Both the position numbers and the translations under genes were made by a program. A DNA stretch of 64,000 nt from Nannobrachium achirus (taxonomy: Eukaryota; Chordata; Actinopteri; Myctophiformes; Myctophidae), in the NCBI GenBank assembly GCA_963921795.1, contig OY997639.1:45901805-45965804 (forward strand), read 5' to 3'. Positions within the stretch are counted from its first letter, which is position 1, and each line of letters opens with the position of its first letter. The notes under the pieces are model-generated. The model worked only from the letters and a program-made list of their open reading frames with translations, did not search any database and was not told where the DNA came from. This document shows positions 49,422 through 59,560 of this stretch, one piece after another.

Positions 49422-50345
49422 GTGTGTAATTGTGAACTTGTTAATATGATGATGATGCCGGTGTATCCGGGCGCCCCGTGGCTGCCCACGTTTGGAGGTA
49501 CAGAGGGTGAACTTAAGTACAGGGAATGGAAAGTACAGATTAAAGGGCTATTGGGGACGCAAGATGTTAATGAGGCTAAAAAGGTTGCCATTCTATTACA
49601 AACCTTGACTGATGAAGCTAGACGGCAAGTTAATGTGTTGGATGAGGGGGATCGAGATACTGTGGCCAAAATCTTTGCTCATCTAGATAACGTGTACAAG
49701 GAAACAATCCCTGTTGCAAAGGTACGCTCACAATTTTATAGTTGCGCACAGCGCCCTGGAGAGAGTGTCAGTGCCTTTATTCTGAGACTTAGAGAATTAT
49801 TTTGTGGGTTGCGGCGTTATGATGCGACTACAGCCCCCTCCGAGGCCGTCTTGAAAGACCAGTTTCTTATGGGGTTAACTGAGGGCCCACTTGGTCAAGC
49901 ACTGAGAATATATGCTCGACGCCACCCTGACGAAGACTTCGCCGCGCTGCGACAGGAGGCCTTGACGTTGGACACGGAACATGGAGGTACGCCAGCTACT
50001 GAAATCGCTTGTCATGCTATTAACCCCGTAACTGTCCCTGTGCCACCACAGACCTCTGCGTGGAGAGATGAGCTGAAGCGAGAAATAATGGAGGATGTCA
50101 AGACGCAGTTGCACGGTATGACGAAAGAGTTGATGAGTGAACTCCGACCGCTCATCCAGGCTGCCGCTCCTGCTGTGCGTCCCCAACCACCGCCGTCTGA
50201 GGCGTCCTATGTGCCACCTGCGCGCCGGTACGCGCCACCTCAGAGATATGAATGGGATGGGGAGGGGAGGCCCATATGCCGTCAATGCAAACGGTCAGGA
50301 CATATAGCTAGATGGTGCACTACTAATCAGCCGTCGTTAAACTAA
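49422..50345 (+). CDS. gag: retrotransposon Gag polyprotein
   Basis: A 307-residue protein that would assemble the cytoplasmic particle and package element RNA. The N-terminal half (about residues 20-200) resembles the retrotransposon Gag capsid region, e.g. YREWKVQIKGLL and RSQFYSCAQRPGESVSAF. A Pro-rich linker follows. One CCHC zinc knuckle sits near the C-terminus: C286, C289, H294, C299 (spacing 2-4-4). The first ATG is at 49422, but four consecutive ATGs at 49446-49457 give a strong alternative start 8 residues later. It lies just downstream of the primer site and upstream of pol in the -1 frame. The stop is TAA at 50343-50345, immediately after the candidate slippery site. It is intact. 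Confidence 0.9.
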   Translation: MCNCELVNMMMMPVYPGAPWLPTFGGTEGELKYREWKVQIKGLLGTQDVNEAKKVAILLQTLTDEARRQVNVLDEGDRDTVAKIFAHLDNVYKETIPVAKVRSQFYSCAQRPGESVSAFILRLRELFCGLRRYDATTAPSEAVLKDQFLMGLTEGPLGQALRIYARRHPDEDFAALRQEALTLDTEHGGTPATEIACHAINPVTVPVPPQTSAWRDELKREIMEDVKTQLHGMTKELMSELRPLIQAAAPAVRPQPPPSEASYVPPARRYAPPQRYEWDGEGRPICRQCKRSGHIARWCTTNQPSLN

Positions 50346-50376
50346 ATCGTCCTGTTGCCGAGGTCCAGGCAACAGG
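50336..50376 (+). promoter_or_regulatory. candidate -1 ribosomal frameshift signal
   Basis: The heptamer GTTAAAC (50336-50342), read G TTA AAC in the gag frame, abuts the gag stop codon. After an 8-nt spacer, CCTGTTGCC (50351-50359) pairs perfectly with GGCAACAGG (50368-50376) around an 8-nt loop. GUUAAAC is a known -1 slippery heptamer in arteriviruses. Position, frame and stem together make a convincing signal. Confidence 0.75.
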
Positions 50377-53300
50377 AGTCCCCTTATCTGTGACACATAC
50401 TCGGGCCAATGATGCATTTATCGGGCAATGCCCCATGATTAAAGTAAAGATGGGAGGCGTTCACTTAAAAGGGTTGCTTGATACGGGGTCCCAAGTCACT
50501 TTAATGCAACAGAGCTTATTTGAAGAACACTTCTCTCAAACTGATTTAGGTGCAGGGCCACTTGTGTTTAAATTAAGAGCAGCAAATGGCCTGGACATAC
50601 CGTACACTAGTTATGCGGTATTTGATTTGGAGCTAGAGGGAGTGCAAGTCCCAGGGCGAGGGGTCGTAATTGTTAAAGATGAACACTGTACGCAGCCCTT
50701 GATTATTGGCATGAACGTAGTGAGTGCATGCTGGCGTACACTGTTTAAATGGCCTGGGAGGGTTGCGTTTCCCCCGCGTCAAGCGAACGCGTTGTGGCGA
50801 GACGCATTCGCTGCCTGTAAAAGAGTTGAGGCTGTGACTAATGATGACGGGTCTTTGGGTTATGTGTGGCCCGTCAGTCGCCAAAGGATTCGGGTCCCCG
50901 CCCGCAGTGAAATGGTTGTATGGGGACGCACACGTCGGGGACCGGGAGGAACTGACTTTGAGGCTCTGGTCGAGGCGCTACCAGACATGAAGGAATTGGG
51001 GTTGGCGCGCGCCTTGGTTACGGTACGGGGCGGGCGGGTCCCTATTCGTCTCTGTAACCCCTTTCCTTATAGCCTGACGGTGAGGCGCTATCAGAAGTTG
51101 GGGAAACTGTACCCTGTGCATGATGCTGATGTTCGGGGAAGTCAAGATCTGAGCCTGTCCATGTCCGCTGATGGCCTGGTGGATGTTGCCCTGGTGAGCG
51201 CTGCGGAAGACGGACCCGTGCGCACCCTATCCCAAGAACTCGGTGGGCTGGCTGATCGCACTGACCTGCCCGAGGGAGAGAAAGAGGGACTGCAGTCCAT
51301 GTTGCTGAGATGGGAAAAGGTGTTTGCTGTACACGATGAAGATTTCGGGCGGACGGACGCCGTGCAACACCAAATCCACACAGCGGGCGCCGCACCCATT
51401 CGTGAGCGACACAGGCCACTGCCGCCCTCCATGTACAAAGAAATGAAGGCCTTGTTAGGTGACATGTTGGCGAAAGGAGTCATCGCGGAGAGCTGTAGTC
51501 CGTGGGCCGCACCGATTGTGCTGGTTAAGAAGAAGGACGGCAGCTGGAGGTTCTGCGTGGACTACCGTAAGTTGAATGCAGTTACCCATAAAGACGCGTT
51601 CCCTTTACCTCGTATTGAAGAAACATTGACCAGTTTGACTAAAGCACAGTGGTTCTCGACTCTTGATTTGGCCAGTGGGTATTGGCAAGTAGGCATGGAT
51701 CCCCGTGATCAAGAAAAGACTGCCTTTACGACCCCACTGGGTCTGTTTGAATTCAAACGAATGCCCTTCGGGCTGTGTAATGCGCCTGCTACGTTCCAGA
51801 GACTCATGCAGCACTGTTTAAGTGGACAAGTAGCTGAGTCTTTATTAGTTTATTTGGACGATATTATTATCTACTCCCCTGACTTCTGTTCTCATCTACA
51901 GCAGCTGGATCGGGTGTTCCAGCGACTATGGAAGCACGGACTGAAACTGCGCCTTGATAAATGTAAACTGTTACAACGTGAAGTGCAGTTCTTGGGGCAT
52001 GTGGTGGACCGGGAGGGAGTGCGCCCCGACCCAGACAAGTTAGTGGCGGTGCGAGGGTGGCCAATTCCAACCACGGTGCGGGAGGTTCGTGCATTTCTGG
52101 GTCTTGCAGGCTATTACCGCCGTTTTGTAGAATCATTCGCTGCTATAGCCCGTCCACTGAATAATCTCTTAATTGGGGTCCCCGTTGATAACAAGTCCTC
52201 ACAGAAACCGATTATATGGACGGCAGAATGTCAAGCTGCTTTCGATGCGCTAAAAGGTGCCCTCACCCAAGCTCCGGTGTTGGCCTATGCTGACTATGAG
52301 GAACCTTTTGTGGTATATACGGATGCGAGCCACCGGGGGTTGGGTGCAGTGCTAGCCCAAATCCAAGATGGGAAGGAACGAGTTATCGCGTATGCGAGTC
52401 GTAGTTTGCACCCAACAGAACAAAATGATGCTAATTATAGTTCCTTTAAATTAGAGTTATTGGCCCTTAAATGGGCTGTAACCGAGAAATTTAAAGATTA
52501 TTTGGCTGGGGCGCGGTTCACTGTATTTACCGATAATAACCCGGTGGCGCACCTCCAGACAGCTCGCTTGGGCGCTATCGAACAACGCTGGGCGGCCCAA
52601 TTGGCTTCTTTTACGTTTGAGATTAAGTACCGGCCAGGCAAGAACAATGCTAATGCTGACGCCCTATCTAGATTTCCTGTAGACACCGGGGCGGTCGCGA
52701 CGGTGGAACTAACGCCCGCAGCAGGAAATGCTGGCTGGGCTGGTGCTGAGTGGCTGCGAGCACAGAAGGATGATGAGGCTATCCAGGTGGTGACGCGGTG
52801 TGTGGAGAGGGGCATCCACCCTACGTTGACAGAGAAGAGGAGCTGGACGAAAGAGGCGGCCCAGCTGTTGCGCCAATGGACGAAACTGCGGGTGGAGGGG
52901 GGGATATTGTACCGTAATGTGACTGACCCTTACACCCAGGAAGAATATTTACAAGTTGTCTGTCCAGGTTCCAGGAGGAAGGAGGTGTGGAGAGAGATGC
53001 ATGTGGCTGCGGCACATGCGGGGGTGGACCGGACGCTGGTGCAGCTCCGGCGGCGTTTCTACTGGCAAGGCATGGAGGGGGAGGTACGTCGTTTCCATGA
53101 GGGCTGTGTAAACTGTAGCTTACAAAAAACTAGGGTCGAGCCTAGAGCCCCTTTACAACCTTTCGAAGTCTCGTACCCCTTAGAAGTGGTGGCTATTGAT
53201 TTCCTTACCCTGGGTCGACCTGCCGACACCTGTCAAAATATCCTTGTAGCCACAGATCTATTTACTAAATATAGCTGGGCCATACCCACACGTGATCAAA

Positions 53301-54172
53301 CTGCTCAGACCACTGTTCGGGTGTTATGGACCCATATTATACAGCCGTACGGTTGCCCCGCCCGTTTTCATTCGGACAGAGGCGCTAACTTCGAGTCTGC
53401 GCTCATGCAACAGTTATGTAATAATTATGGTATTACTAAGAGCCGTACTACGCCGTATTACCCAGCCGGAAATGGTGGCGTGGAACGCTGTAATCAAACG
53501 GTACTTAATTTACTACGCTCGTTGGACACTGATAAGCATGGCCGATGGCCTGAGCATCTGCCTGAGTTGATTCATGCGTATAATAACACTCCTCACAGCG
53601 CCACTGGCTATGCCCCGGCGTTTCTAATGTTTGGCCGCCATCTGCGGCGCCCTGTAGACGTGGAACTGGGAGTACAGCCTAGGCAGGACAGATTTGGGGT
53701 GGGGGACTGGGTTCAGCATCACCAACGGCGGTTGAATGATGCGTATCGCACCGCAGGGCAAAGGATGGAAAGGATGGCAGAACAGCGCAAGCGCATGTAT
53801 GACAAGAGGGCGGGTATCCCACCGTTGGTATCCGGAGAGCGAGTGTGGGTGAGAAATCGGAACAGACAGGGGCACGGGAAGTTGGCTTCTTGGTGGGACC
53901 CAGAACCCTTTGTTGTACTAGAAACAGTGGGCGAAGCTGGGCTAGTTTATAGGATTCGACCAGAAAAGGGTGGGCGAGATCGAACGGTGCACCGTAATGC
54001 CTTGAAAGTCTGTGTAGCGCCTCCAGAGGTGCCCCAGTGTCCCGAACCGACACCCCAGCAGCCAGTCGTGGGGCCGGTGTGGCAGCAGTGTTATGGTTTT
54101 TTCCCCGTAGCTCAACGACGTTCAGGGCGGGCTAATTTTGGGCAGCCGCCCGTACGCTACAGCCCTGGTTGA
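50336..54172 (+). CDS. pol: Pol polyprotein: protease, reverse transcriptase, RNase H, integrase
   Basis: The frame opens after a stop at 50324-50326, overlaps the end of gag and ends at TGA 54170-54172. It is reached by -1 frameshift (no ATG near the start; GTG 50390 is used below as residue 1). Domains: aspartic protease with LLDTGS (D31); reverse transcriptase with LDLASGYW (D426) and YLDD (D490, D491); RNase H with YTDAS (D645), E689 and D715; integrase zinc finger H871, H876, C906, C909; integrase core D937, D996, E1032 with the D,D-35-E spacing; then a GPY/F-like region (WWDPEPFVVLE, near residue 1165). No chromodomain is recognisable. All catalytic residues are present and there are no frameshifts, so the enzyme could be active. 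The proteins would copy the element RNA and insert the cDNA. Confidence 0.95.
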   Translation, partial: VKLNRPVAEVQATGVPLSVTHTRANDAFIGQCPMIKVKMGGVHLKGLLDTGSQVTLMQQSLFEEHFSQTDLGAGPLVFKLRAANGLDIPYTSYAVFDLELEGVQVPGRGVVIVKDEHCTQPLIIGMNVVSACWRTLFKWPGRVAFPPRQANALWRDAFAACKRVEAVTNDDGSLGYVWPVSRQRIRVPARSEMVVWGRTRRGPGGTDFEALVEALPDMKELGLARALVTVRGGRVPIRLCNPFPYSLTVRRYQKLGKLYPVHDADVRGSQDLSLSMSADGLVDVALVSAAEDGPVRTLSQELGGLADRTDLPEGEKEGLQSMLLRWEKVFAVHDEDFGRTDAVQHQIHTAGAAPIRERHRPLPPSMYKEMKALLGDMLAKGVIAESCSPWAAPIVLVKKKDGSWRFCVDYRKLNAVTHKDAFPLPRIEETLTSLTKAQWFSTLDLASGYWQVGMDPRDQEKTAFTTPLGLFEFKRMPFGLCNAPATFQRLMQHCLSGQVAESLLVYLDDIIIYSPDFCSHLQQLDRVFQRLWKHGLKLRLDKCKLLQREVQFLGHVVDREGVRPDPDKLVAVRGWPIPTTVREVRAFLGLAGYYRRFVESFAAIARPLNNLLIGVPVDNKSSQKPIIWTAECQAAFDALKGALTQAPVLAYADYEEPFVVYTDASHRGLGAVLAQIQDGKERVIAYASRSLHPTEQNDANYSSFKLELLALKWAVTEKFKDYLAGARFTVFTDNNPVAHLQTARLGAIEQRWAAQLASFTFEIKYRPGKNNANADALSRFPVDTGAVATVELTPAAGNAGWAGAEWLRAQKDDEAIQVVTRCVERGIHPTLTEKRSWTKEAAQLLRQWTKLRVEGGILYRNVTDPYTQEEYLQVVCPGSRRKEVWREMHVAAAHAGVDRTLVQLRRRFYWQGMEGEVRRFHEGCVNCSLQKTRVEPRAPLQPFEVSYPLEVVAIDFLTLGRPADTCQNILVATDLFTKYSWAIPTRDQTAQTTVRVLWTHIIQPYGCPARFHSDRGANFESALMQQLCNNYGITKSRTTPYYPAGNGGVERCNQTVLNLLRSLDTDKHGRWPEHLPELIHAYNNTPHSATGYAPAFLMFGRHLRRPVDVELGVQPRQDRFGVGDWVQHHQRRLNDAYRTAGQRMERMAEQRKRMYDKRAGIPPLVSGERVWVRNRNRQGHGKLASWWDPEPFVVLETVGEAGLVYRIRPEKGGRDRTVHRNALKVCVAPPEVPQCPEPTPQQPVVGPVWQQCYGFFPVAQRRSGRANFGQPPVRYSPG

Positions 54173-54199
54173 GTTGGTCGCAGGGACTGCTAATGATTT

Positions 54200-54211
54200 A
54201 GTAGGGGGGAG
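54200..54211 (+). other. polypurine tract of the Gypsy element
   Basis: AGTAGGGGGGAG directly before the 3' LTR, the plus-strand primer site. Only 39 nt separate the pol stop from the LTR. Confidence 0.85.
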
Positions 54212-55715
54212 TGTGAGGGGGTGGAAGTAGCGTTATCCTTTTTATTTTTTATTTTCTTTAATAATTGTTTGTTTTTACAATTATTTCCTTTTGTTTGAGC
54301 ATGTTTTGTATAATTTCTCTAATATGTTTCGTTGTGATAATGCTATATTGCTGTCTCCCTCTAACAACCTCCTCTCTTTCCATGTGTGAGTCTGACTGCG
54401 AACTGATAGGATAACTAGACGCCGGTGCTGGCCAATGTATGGGGGACTGACGTCATGACCAGCCAATGGGCGGCTGGCAGAGTGGGAGGCGGCCCTTTAA
54501 GAGGAACGCCAGGCTCAGTCTAGGTTGACAAGCAAGGGGCGCAGACGTGTGTGTGTGGAGCAGGCTGAGGGAAGTGACTCAGGTGGCCGGCTGTGATGAG
54601 CAGAGAGACAGGCACAGGCCGAGCCAGGCAGTAACTGAACTGAACCTTATTGAACTAAAGTGCTAGGACCGAGTAGCGCTTTACCTTACAAACCCAGCGG
54701 ATTCCAGACGGTGATCCGGGTGTCAGCGGTACCAGGCAGGGTCCGGCCATCCAGAGACGAGCGAGAGGGTCCTGACGAGCCGAACCGGCTACCCGGCTAA
54801 CGAGAGGGGTCGTTGTGACTACTGTGGTGTCGTGTGAACTATTCGCAGCGGCAGGTCACAAGCCTGCCTGCGTGTGAGTATCCAATCCTGTACACCACTG
54901 TCACTAAAGTCACTGGCCTAGAGTTGAGCTGTATAGTCGTCACGACAAGGATACTGGCGTATTCTTTGTATTCACAGAACGGTGGACTAAAGACGTAGAT
55001 GACCAAAGATGAGCTGTGTGCCGCTGTGTGTGCCATCCCACCTGCTGTAGAAGTCACTATTCCCACCTGCTGAAACGATACTCTGCCTATTATTTCATAT
55101 CTGCTTAGTTATATAACATTTATTCGTCCTTAAATCTGCGCTCCTTGCATTATAAATAATTATCGTAATTATTATACTATTACGATTTGAGGCCTTAACG
55201 AGCCGGTACCCTAAACTAAGTGCACTTTAATTGTCACCAAGAACGTTACGATAAGAGAAAGAAGGGGGGTTTGAATTAATGTTTTATTGTTGACAGTGCT
55301 CTTATTTTTAGTTTTTTAGTTAGTTGGCGCCGTAGGATTTTAGGGTTCCCTTTTATTTTATTATTGTGTTTTTGGCGTGATAGAGGCCGCTGTAACCTAG
55401 TAATAAAGATTGTTATACTTTTCTAAACTGTCGTCCTGGTCATTCTCTCCTCATGATTTATATTGCTCTGGTGTTCCGTAAACGAACTTGTGTGTCCCTA
55501 AAGGTTGTGCCTTTTGTGCACTTATTTTCCTCTTTAAACGAGGTGGCGTTGTCGGAAACTTATAATTATACAATCTGCTAATGATAATACTTAATAATAT
55601 ACAACAAACCAAAAAGGTGTATTTACAATTATTTATTGGCAAATTCAGTAACAAGGTAATGACAAAGGTACCAGTTTAAACACTGGCGGTTAATGTGAGT
55701 TGGGCCACCCTTACA
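54212..55715 (+). repeat. 3' LTR of the Gypsy element
   Basis: 1504 bp. The only difference from the 5' LTR that I found is one extra TG in a GTGTGTG stretch (near 54555). Three small antisense ORFs have identical translations in both LTRs, which supports the near-identity. Confidence 0.95.
55402..55407 (+). terminator. polyadenylation signal in the 3' LTR
   Basis: AATAAA, in the same LTR position as at 49047. It is the likely 3'-end signal of the element transcript. Confidence 0.6.
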
Positions 55716-56176
55716 CTGATATGTTGTGAAGACACCATACAACAGTTCGTCTGCCATTTGATCCAAGTCATAGCCTTTATCTGTATAATCCGACATTCTG
55801 AAAATTGGCCAAAAGTGTCACACAAGTCACAGGCCTCTGATTATCTCATACGCAAATGACATTTCTTGAATACTGGGTATAATACCAGTTTGTTCCCCGG
55901 ACAGACGTCTGTCTGTCTGTCTGTCTGTCTGTGTGCATAGTGTGTGAACTTGCTTTGCTAGATTGATTTGCAATGACATCGGGGGAACAGTGAGAGACAC
56001 AAATAGGTAATCCTACAGTCTTTTGGTGGATTCAATATGATAAAAATATAATTGTATTGCCGTGAGCATGCCTAAATGAGGAAAGGGCAGAAAGAGAGGC
56101 AGAAAGATCAAGAGAGTAGATAAAACTACACCAGATGGAGGCATGACTACAGGCAAGAAACGGAAACATAAGCCCC
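55716..56176. other. non-coding DNA with a short (GTCT)n
   Basis: (GTCT)n at about 55908-55932. Nothing else recognised. Confidence 0.4.
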
Positions 56177-56178
56177 GA

Positions 56179-56230
<52 letters not shown>
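56177..56230. repeat. (GAAA)n tetranucleotide array
   Basis: About 13 units. Confidence 0.97.
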
Positions 56231-56290
56231 ACAAACTTTGTTTAAGGCCTAAAGTATACATCTTTGTTGTTTGACAAATAGCGATTAAAT

Positions 56291-56357
56291 GACTGATCTA
56301 CAAGTTTTAAAACATCTGTTTCATCATGACATGTGAGCTGGTAGTCCAGCTATTTTA
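56291..56357. repeat. decayed recurrent hairpin module
   Basis: GACTGATCTACAAGTTTTAA and TGAGCTGGTAGTCCAGCTAT are the two arms with several mismatches. Confidence 0.6.
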
Positions 56358-56963
56358 TTTTTTTTTTAATTAAAAAAATACACATTTGGAAAATGATTTG
56401 ATTTGTCCAAAATAGCGACACCAGGATTAATTTGGTTAACACAAAATTATGAAATTGTGCTATTATCTAACATATCAGACAGTCGACATTTCCCAAAAGG
56501 AAATGTATTTAATTCAGTCTGGTTCAGTAAAAGTGAATGACCAGAGGGTGGGAATATCAAAAGCAAAGGTCCGCATCCCCCCAGCAAATGGAACCCTGAT
56601 TAGTTACAGAATGAGACACAATTAGCAGATGAGTAAACGTGGATCCACTCGGTTGACTGGAAAGAAAGCGCGAGACAGGCAGACAGTCAGCGCCAGCATG
56701 AGATAGACTGAGGCAGATGGAGGACATTAAGTCAAAGTTAAGTAACCATCTTTTGCTTCTTTATCTCACCCAGATATGCTAATCCAGTCAGTCTGGCTGG
56801 TGTGTGAGTGCGTGCGTGCTCGTGTGTGCCTTGGTTGCCCATTTTTTCATCTTGCTCCCAGTAACACTGGTTCCTGCTCAGTTCGTGCTGGATGACACAC
56901 TTAGTTATAATCTCATTGCAATGGAGAAGTGAGGGTGAATTACCTCTGAGGCACTCTGCAGAA
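56358..56963. other. non-coding DNA
   Basis: Nothing recognised. Confidence 0.35.
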
Positions 56964-57098
56964 TGTGTGTGTGCTTGTTTGCATCTGTGCGTGTACGTGT
57001 GTGTGTGTGCGCTTGTATGTATGCATCTGTGCGTGTACGTGTGTGTGTGTGCGCGCGTGCGTGCGTGCGTGCGTGTGTGAGAGAGAGAGAGAGAGACA
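56964..57098. repeat. 42-bp minisatellite of GT-rich units, then GCGT and (GA)n
   Basis: GCATCTGTGCGTGTACGTGT occurs at about 56981 and 57023 (42-bp period), followed by GCGT units and a short GA run at 57078-57098. Confidence 0.85.
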
Positions 57099-57749
57099 GA
57101 GAATGGTAGTCAAGCATGGCTGAGAATGTACAGTACTGTATGTATATTGTATGCACATAAATTAGTGAAAAAGGAAGACAGGACAGATGCACAATGGGTT
57201 ACCGCTAATCAGACATGAGGTGACAGGCGTAAACTAAATAACCTAATTAAAGCCGGGGGGATGCCATCCATGTGAGTGTACTGTATGTTTGTATACTGTA
57301 TGTGTCACTATGGCAAAGGTGTTGTTTACTAACTTGTTTGGACGAGTATGTAGAAATGTTCCTGTTGTATCATATACAATTTACATAATGATATATACTG
57401 TATGTATGACATTGTCGCCAAGGCATTACATGACCTGCACATGACCAGCCACATTCTTTTAATGTGTGTTATGTTGATGAATCCTTTATCCTTATGAGCA
57501 TAAAGGTCATGATGCATAGGCACCATTTTAAAGCAATACAGATGGAGGATTCTGCCACAAAATCATAATCAATACCATTTTATCATTATTTGTTCTTTAT
57601 TCATCTCTCAAGAATGATTCTGCTAATCTGTCAGCACCACTGCTCTAAAGATGTTGTGTTGTTGTAAGTAGGAATAAAGAACCCGGGAGGAAGTGAACTA
57701 GGAAAAGGTGAGGAGCCAAACTGAGTTCCTGTTTCTAGACAAAAAAGAA
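57099..57749. other. non-coding DNA
   Basis: Nothing recognised. Confidence 0.35.
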
Positions 57750-57936
57750 GGTGGTAGGGGCGCCCGCTAGCCTACCAGTCCGGGCGTATACCACATAGGC
57801 TCTGATGCCTGACAGCGTGTTGCGGGTTTGAGTCCCGATCCCGACGATGTCACTCCCCATCTCTCTCTCCCTGTTTCCTGTCTACCTACTGTACTATGAA
57901 TAAAGGTAGAAAAGCCCCCACAAAATCTTAAAAAGA
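57750..57936 (+). mobile_element. tRNA-derived SINE
   Basis: A tRNA-like head has the B box GGTTTGAGTCC (57825-57835). A pyrimidine-rich body CTCTCTCCCTGTTTCCTGTC follows, and the tail ACTATGAATAAAGGTAGAAA / AGCCCCCAC has the layout of common teleost tRNA-SINEs. It is followed by an A-rich end. A second body fragment lies at 58440-58555. Confidence 0.7.
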
Positions 57937-57979
57937 ACCCTTGGCACCATCTATTTTTCCTCTCTACACCAAATATCTG

Positions 57980-58372
57980 TTAAAGGTGATACACCATGAA
58001 AATTCACTTTTCCTATTTTAAAACCTTTTTTTGGGGTCCCACTAGCACCTTCTATCCTCACAAAGTCCCATTTCAGACCGTTGTGTCTTTCTCTGGTTTT
58101 GGGAAGGTGGAGGTTAAAAGCATCCCACGGGTTCTCAAAACAGGCTGTCCAGATTTGCTGCCGTTTGTGACGTCATAAACGGCATAAACGGGGGGGTGGC
58201 GCAGTTCAGGCCAAAGGTGGTACTGCAGCTGAAAATGCTCTGAGAGCCATACAAAAATGAGAGGCTCTCTATTCAGGAGTGGTAATTTAGCCTCAAACCT
58301 TTTGAAAAACGTTTTTGGGACATAAACAATATGACATAAATACTTTTTAAATGCATGGTGTATCACCTTTAA
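57980..58372. mobile_element. TTAA-flanked MITE with 19-bp perfect terminal repeats
   Basis: TTAAAGGTGATACACCATG (57980-57998) is the exact reverse complement of 58354-58372. With TTAA as target duplication this fits a piggyBac-type MITE. The 393-bp interior is non-coding. The 132-aa antisense ORF crossing the end has no domain. Confidence 0.75.
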
Positions 58373-58439
58373 ATGTGTGCCTATTATGAAATACCTAAAA
58401 TATAGGACGCTAGTGTTCAAGTGGTAAAAAAGGAAAGGG

Positions 58440-58555
58440 AAGGCCTGCCTGCCAGGTGGTACGGCCACCACATGTTAACACATCTAACTACATGCTTTTG
58501 CCCTCTCTCTGCCCCTGGTCGTTTCCTGTCTGTCTATATGAAATTATCACATTTA
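58440..58555 (+). mobile_element. SINE 3' body fragment
   Basis: CCCTCTCTCTGCCCCTGG then CGTTTCCTGTCTGTCTATAT parallels the body of the SINE at 57750. The head is degraded. Confidence 0.45.
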
Positions 58556-59560
58556 AGTAAAAACCTGTTGCTTAGTTAACGTTTGCGATCAAACCTTCAT
58601 GCAATGCATATTCATTTTAGGTCAACATTGCCCAAATAAATGCAAACCAACAAGGGGAGAAAGAATTGGAGAAGCGGTTCATACAGGAAGTGTGTGTATA
58701 AAGTAAAATATAAAATAAGTCCCAGAGGTGCTGTAGCGCTTTCACAACCAAATACCTCATCCGATACACATAGTTCTTATTTTTCACCTGACAGTGAGTA
58801 GTTTTACTGGTAGAGACCAACAGTCAGTGAAGAAAGCGATCCAGCTCCACTTTCCCACCACCCAGTATAGGAGTTGCTACAGCAAAAAGGACACAATCCC
58901 TCTGATGCCATCCCACCCTCGAAAACTGGCAATTGTATATTTGCTGGAGAAATCTAACCCCAGTCTCCATGGAGTTGGGCGAGTACCTGGACTTCATGTA
59001 AAATCACACAGCTTTTGGGCAAAATTGCCTCAAACGACTGCCTCTTTATCATGGCCTTGAGGTGTCGCAATCCATGGATGATGGAATGTCATTTCACATG
59101 GCTTTGAATTTATATTCCATCTGCTCCCCAATCGTAGCCAATCCATTAGACACACACCATGTTATCTCTTAAGCTTGACCCAGTAACACAATTAGATAGA
59201 AATCTAACTGGTACTTTCATGTAAGGACAAGGGCTGGCAGAGGAATATGAGTTGTATAGTGTTCTGTTTATCTGCATGCAGTGTGACTGATCAGCCGTTG
59301 TCCATGTCTGAATTAAATTAACCTCATTTGATTTATGTTGAAGTAATATTCGTGACTTAAGCATCAGTGTATGCGTCGTTGATTCATGGTTCAAGTTTAA
59401 AGTTCAGGGTTTCTTGAATGTCTTGCGGCTGATTTGACACAGGAGTGAACACTATCCTCTGTCTGAGATGACTGTAAATATACTCAAATTAATACATCTA
59501 TACACTACAGAATTCATGCACACGCGCACGCACACACACAGTACGTACTGTACATACATA
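58556..59560. other. non-coding DNA
   Basis: Unique-looking, no exon supported. An 88-aa ORF at 58794-59060 has no recognisable domain. Confidence 0.35.

Larger units (their letters stand above)
47859..55715 (+). mobile_element. complete Ty3/Gypsy-type LTR retrotransposon
   Basis: A 7857-bp element with the order LTR, primer site, gag, pol (protease - RT - RNase H - integrase), polypurine tract, LTR. RNase H before integrase defines the Ty3/Gypsy (Metaviridae) order. The LTRs look identical except for one 2-bp TG indel, and both ORFs are open, so insertion was recent and the copy may be autonomous. CTGA flanks both ends (47855-47858 and 55716-55719), a 4-bp target duplication. No third (env-like) ORF exists. 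Confidence 0.95.

Noticed and set aside
49875-54053. Antisense ORFs over gag and pol
   Set aside because: Shadow frames of the intact sense ORFs.
54173-54211. A third, envelope-like ORF in the Gypsy element
   Set aside because: Only 39 nt lie between the pol stop and the 3' LTR, so there is no room for one.
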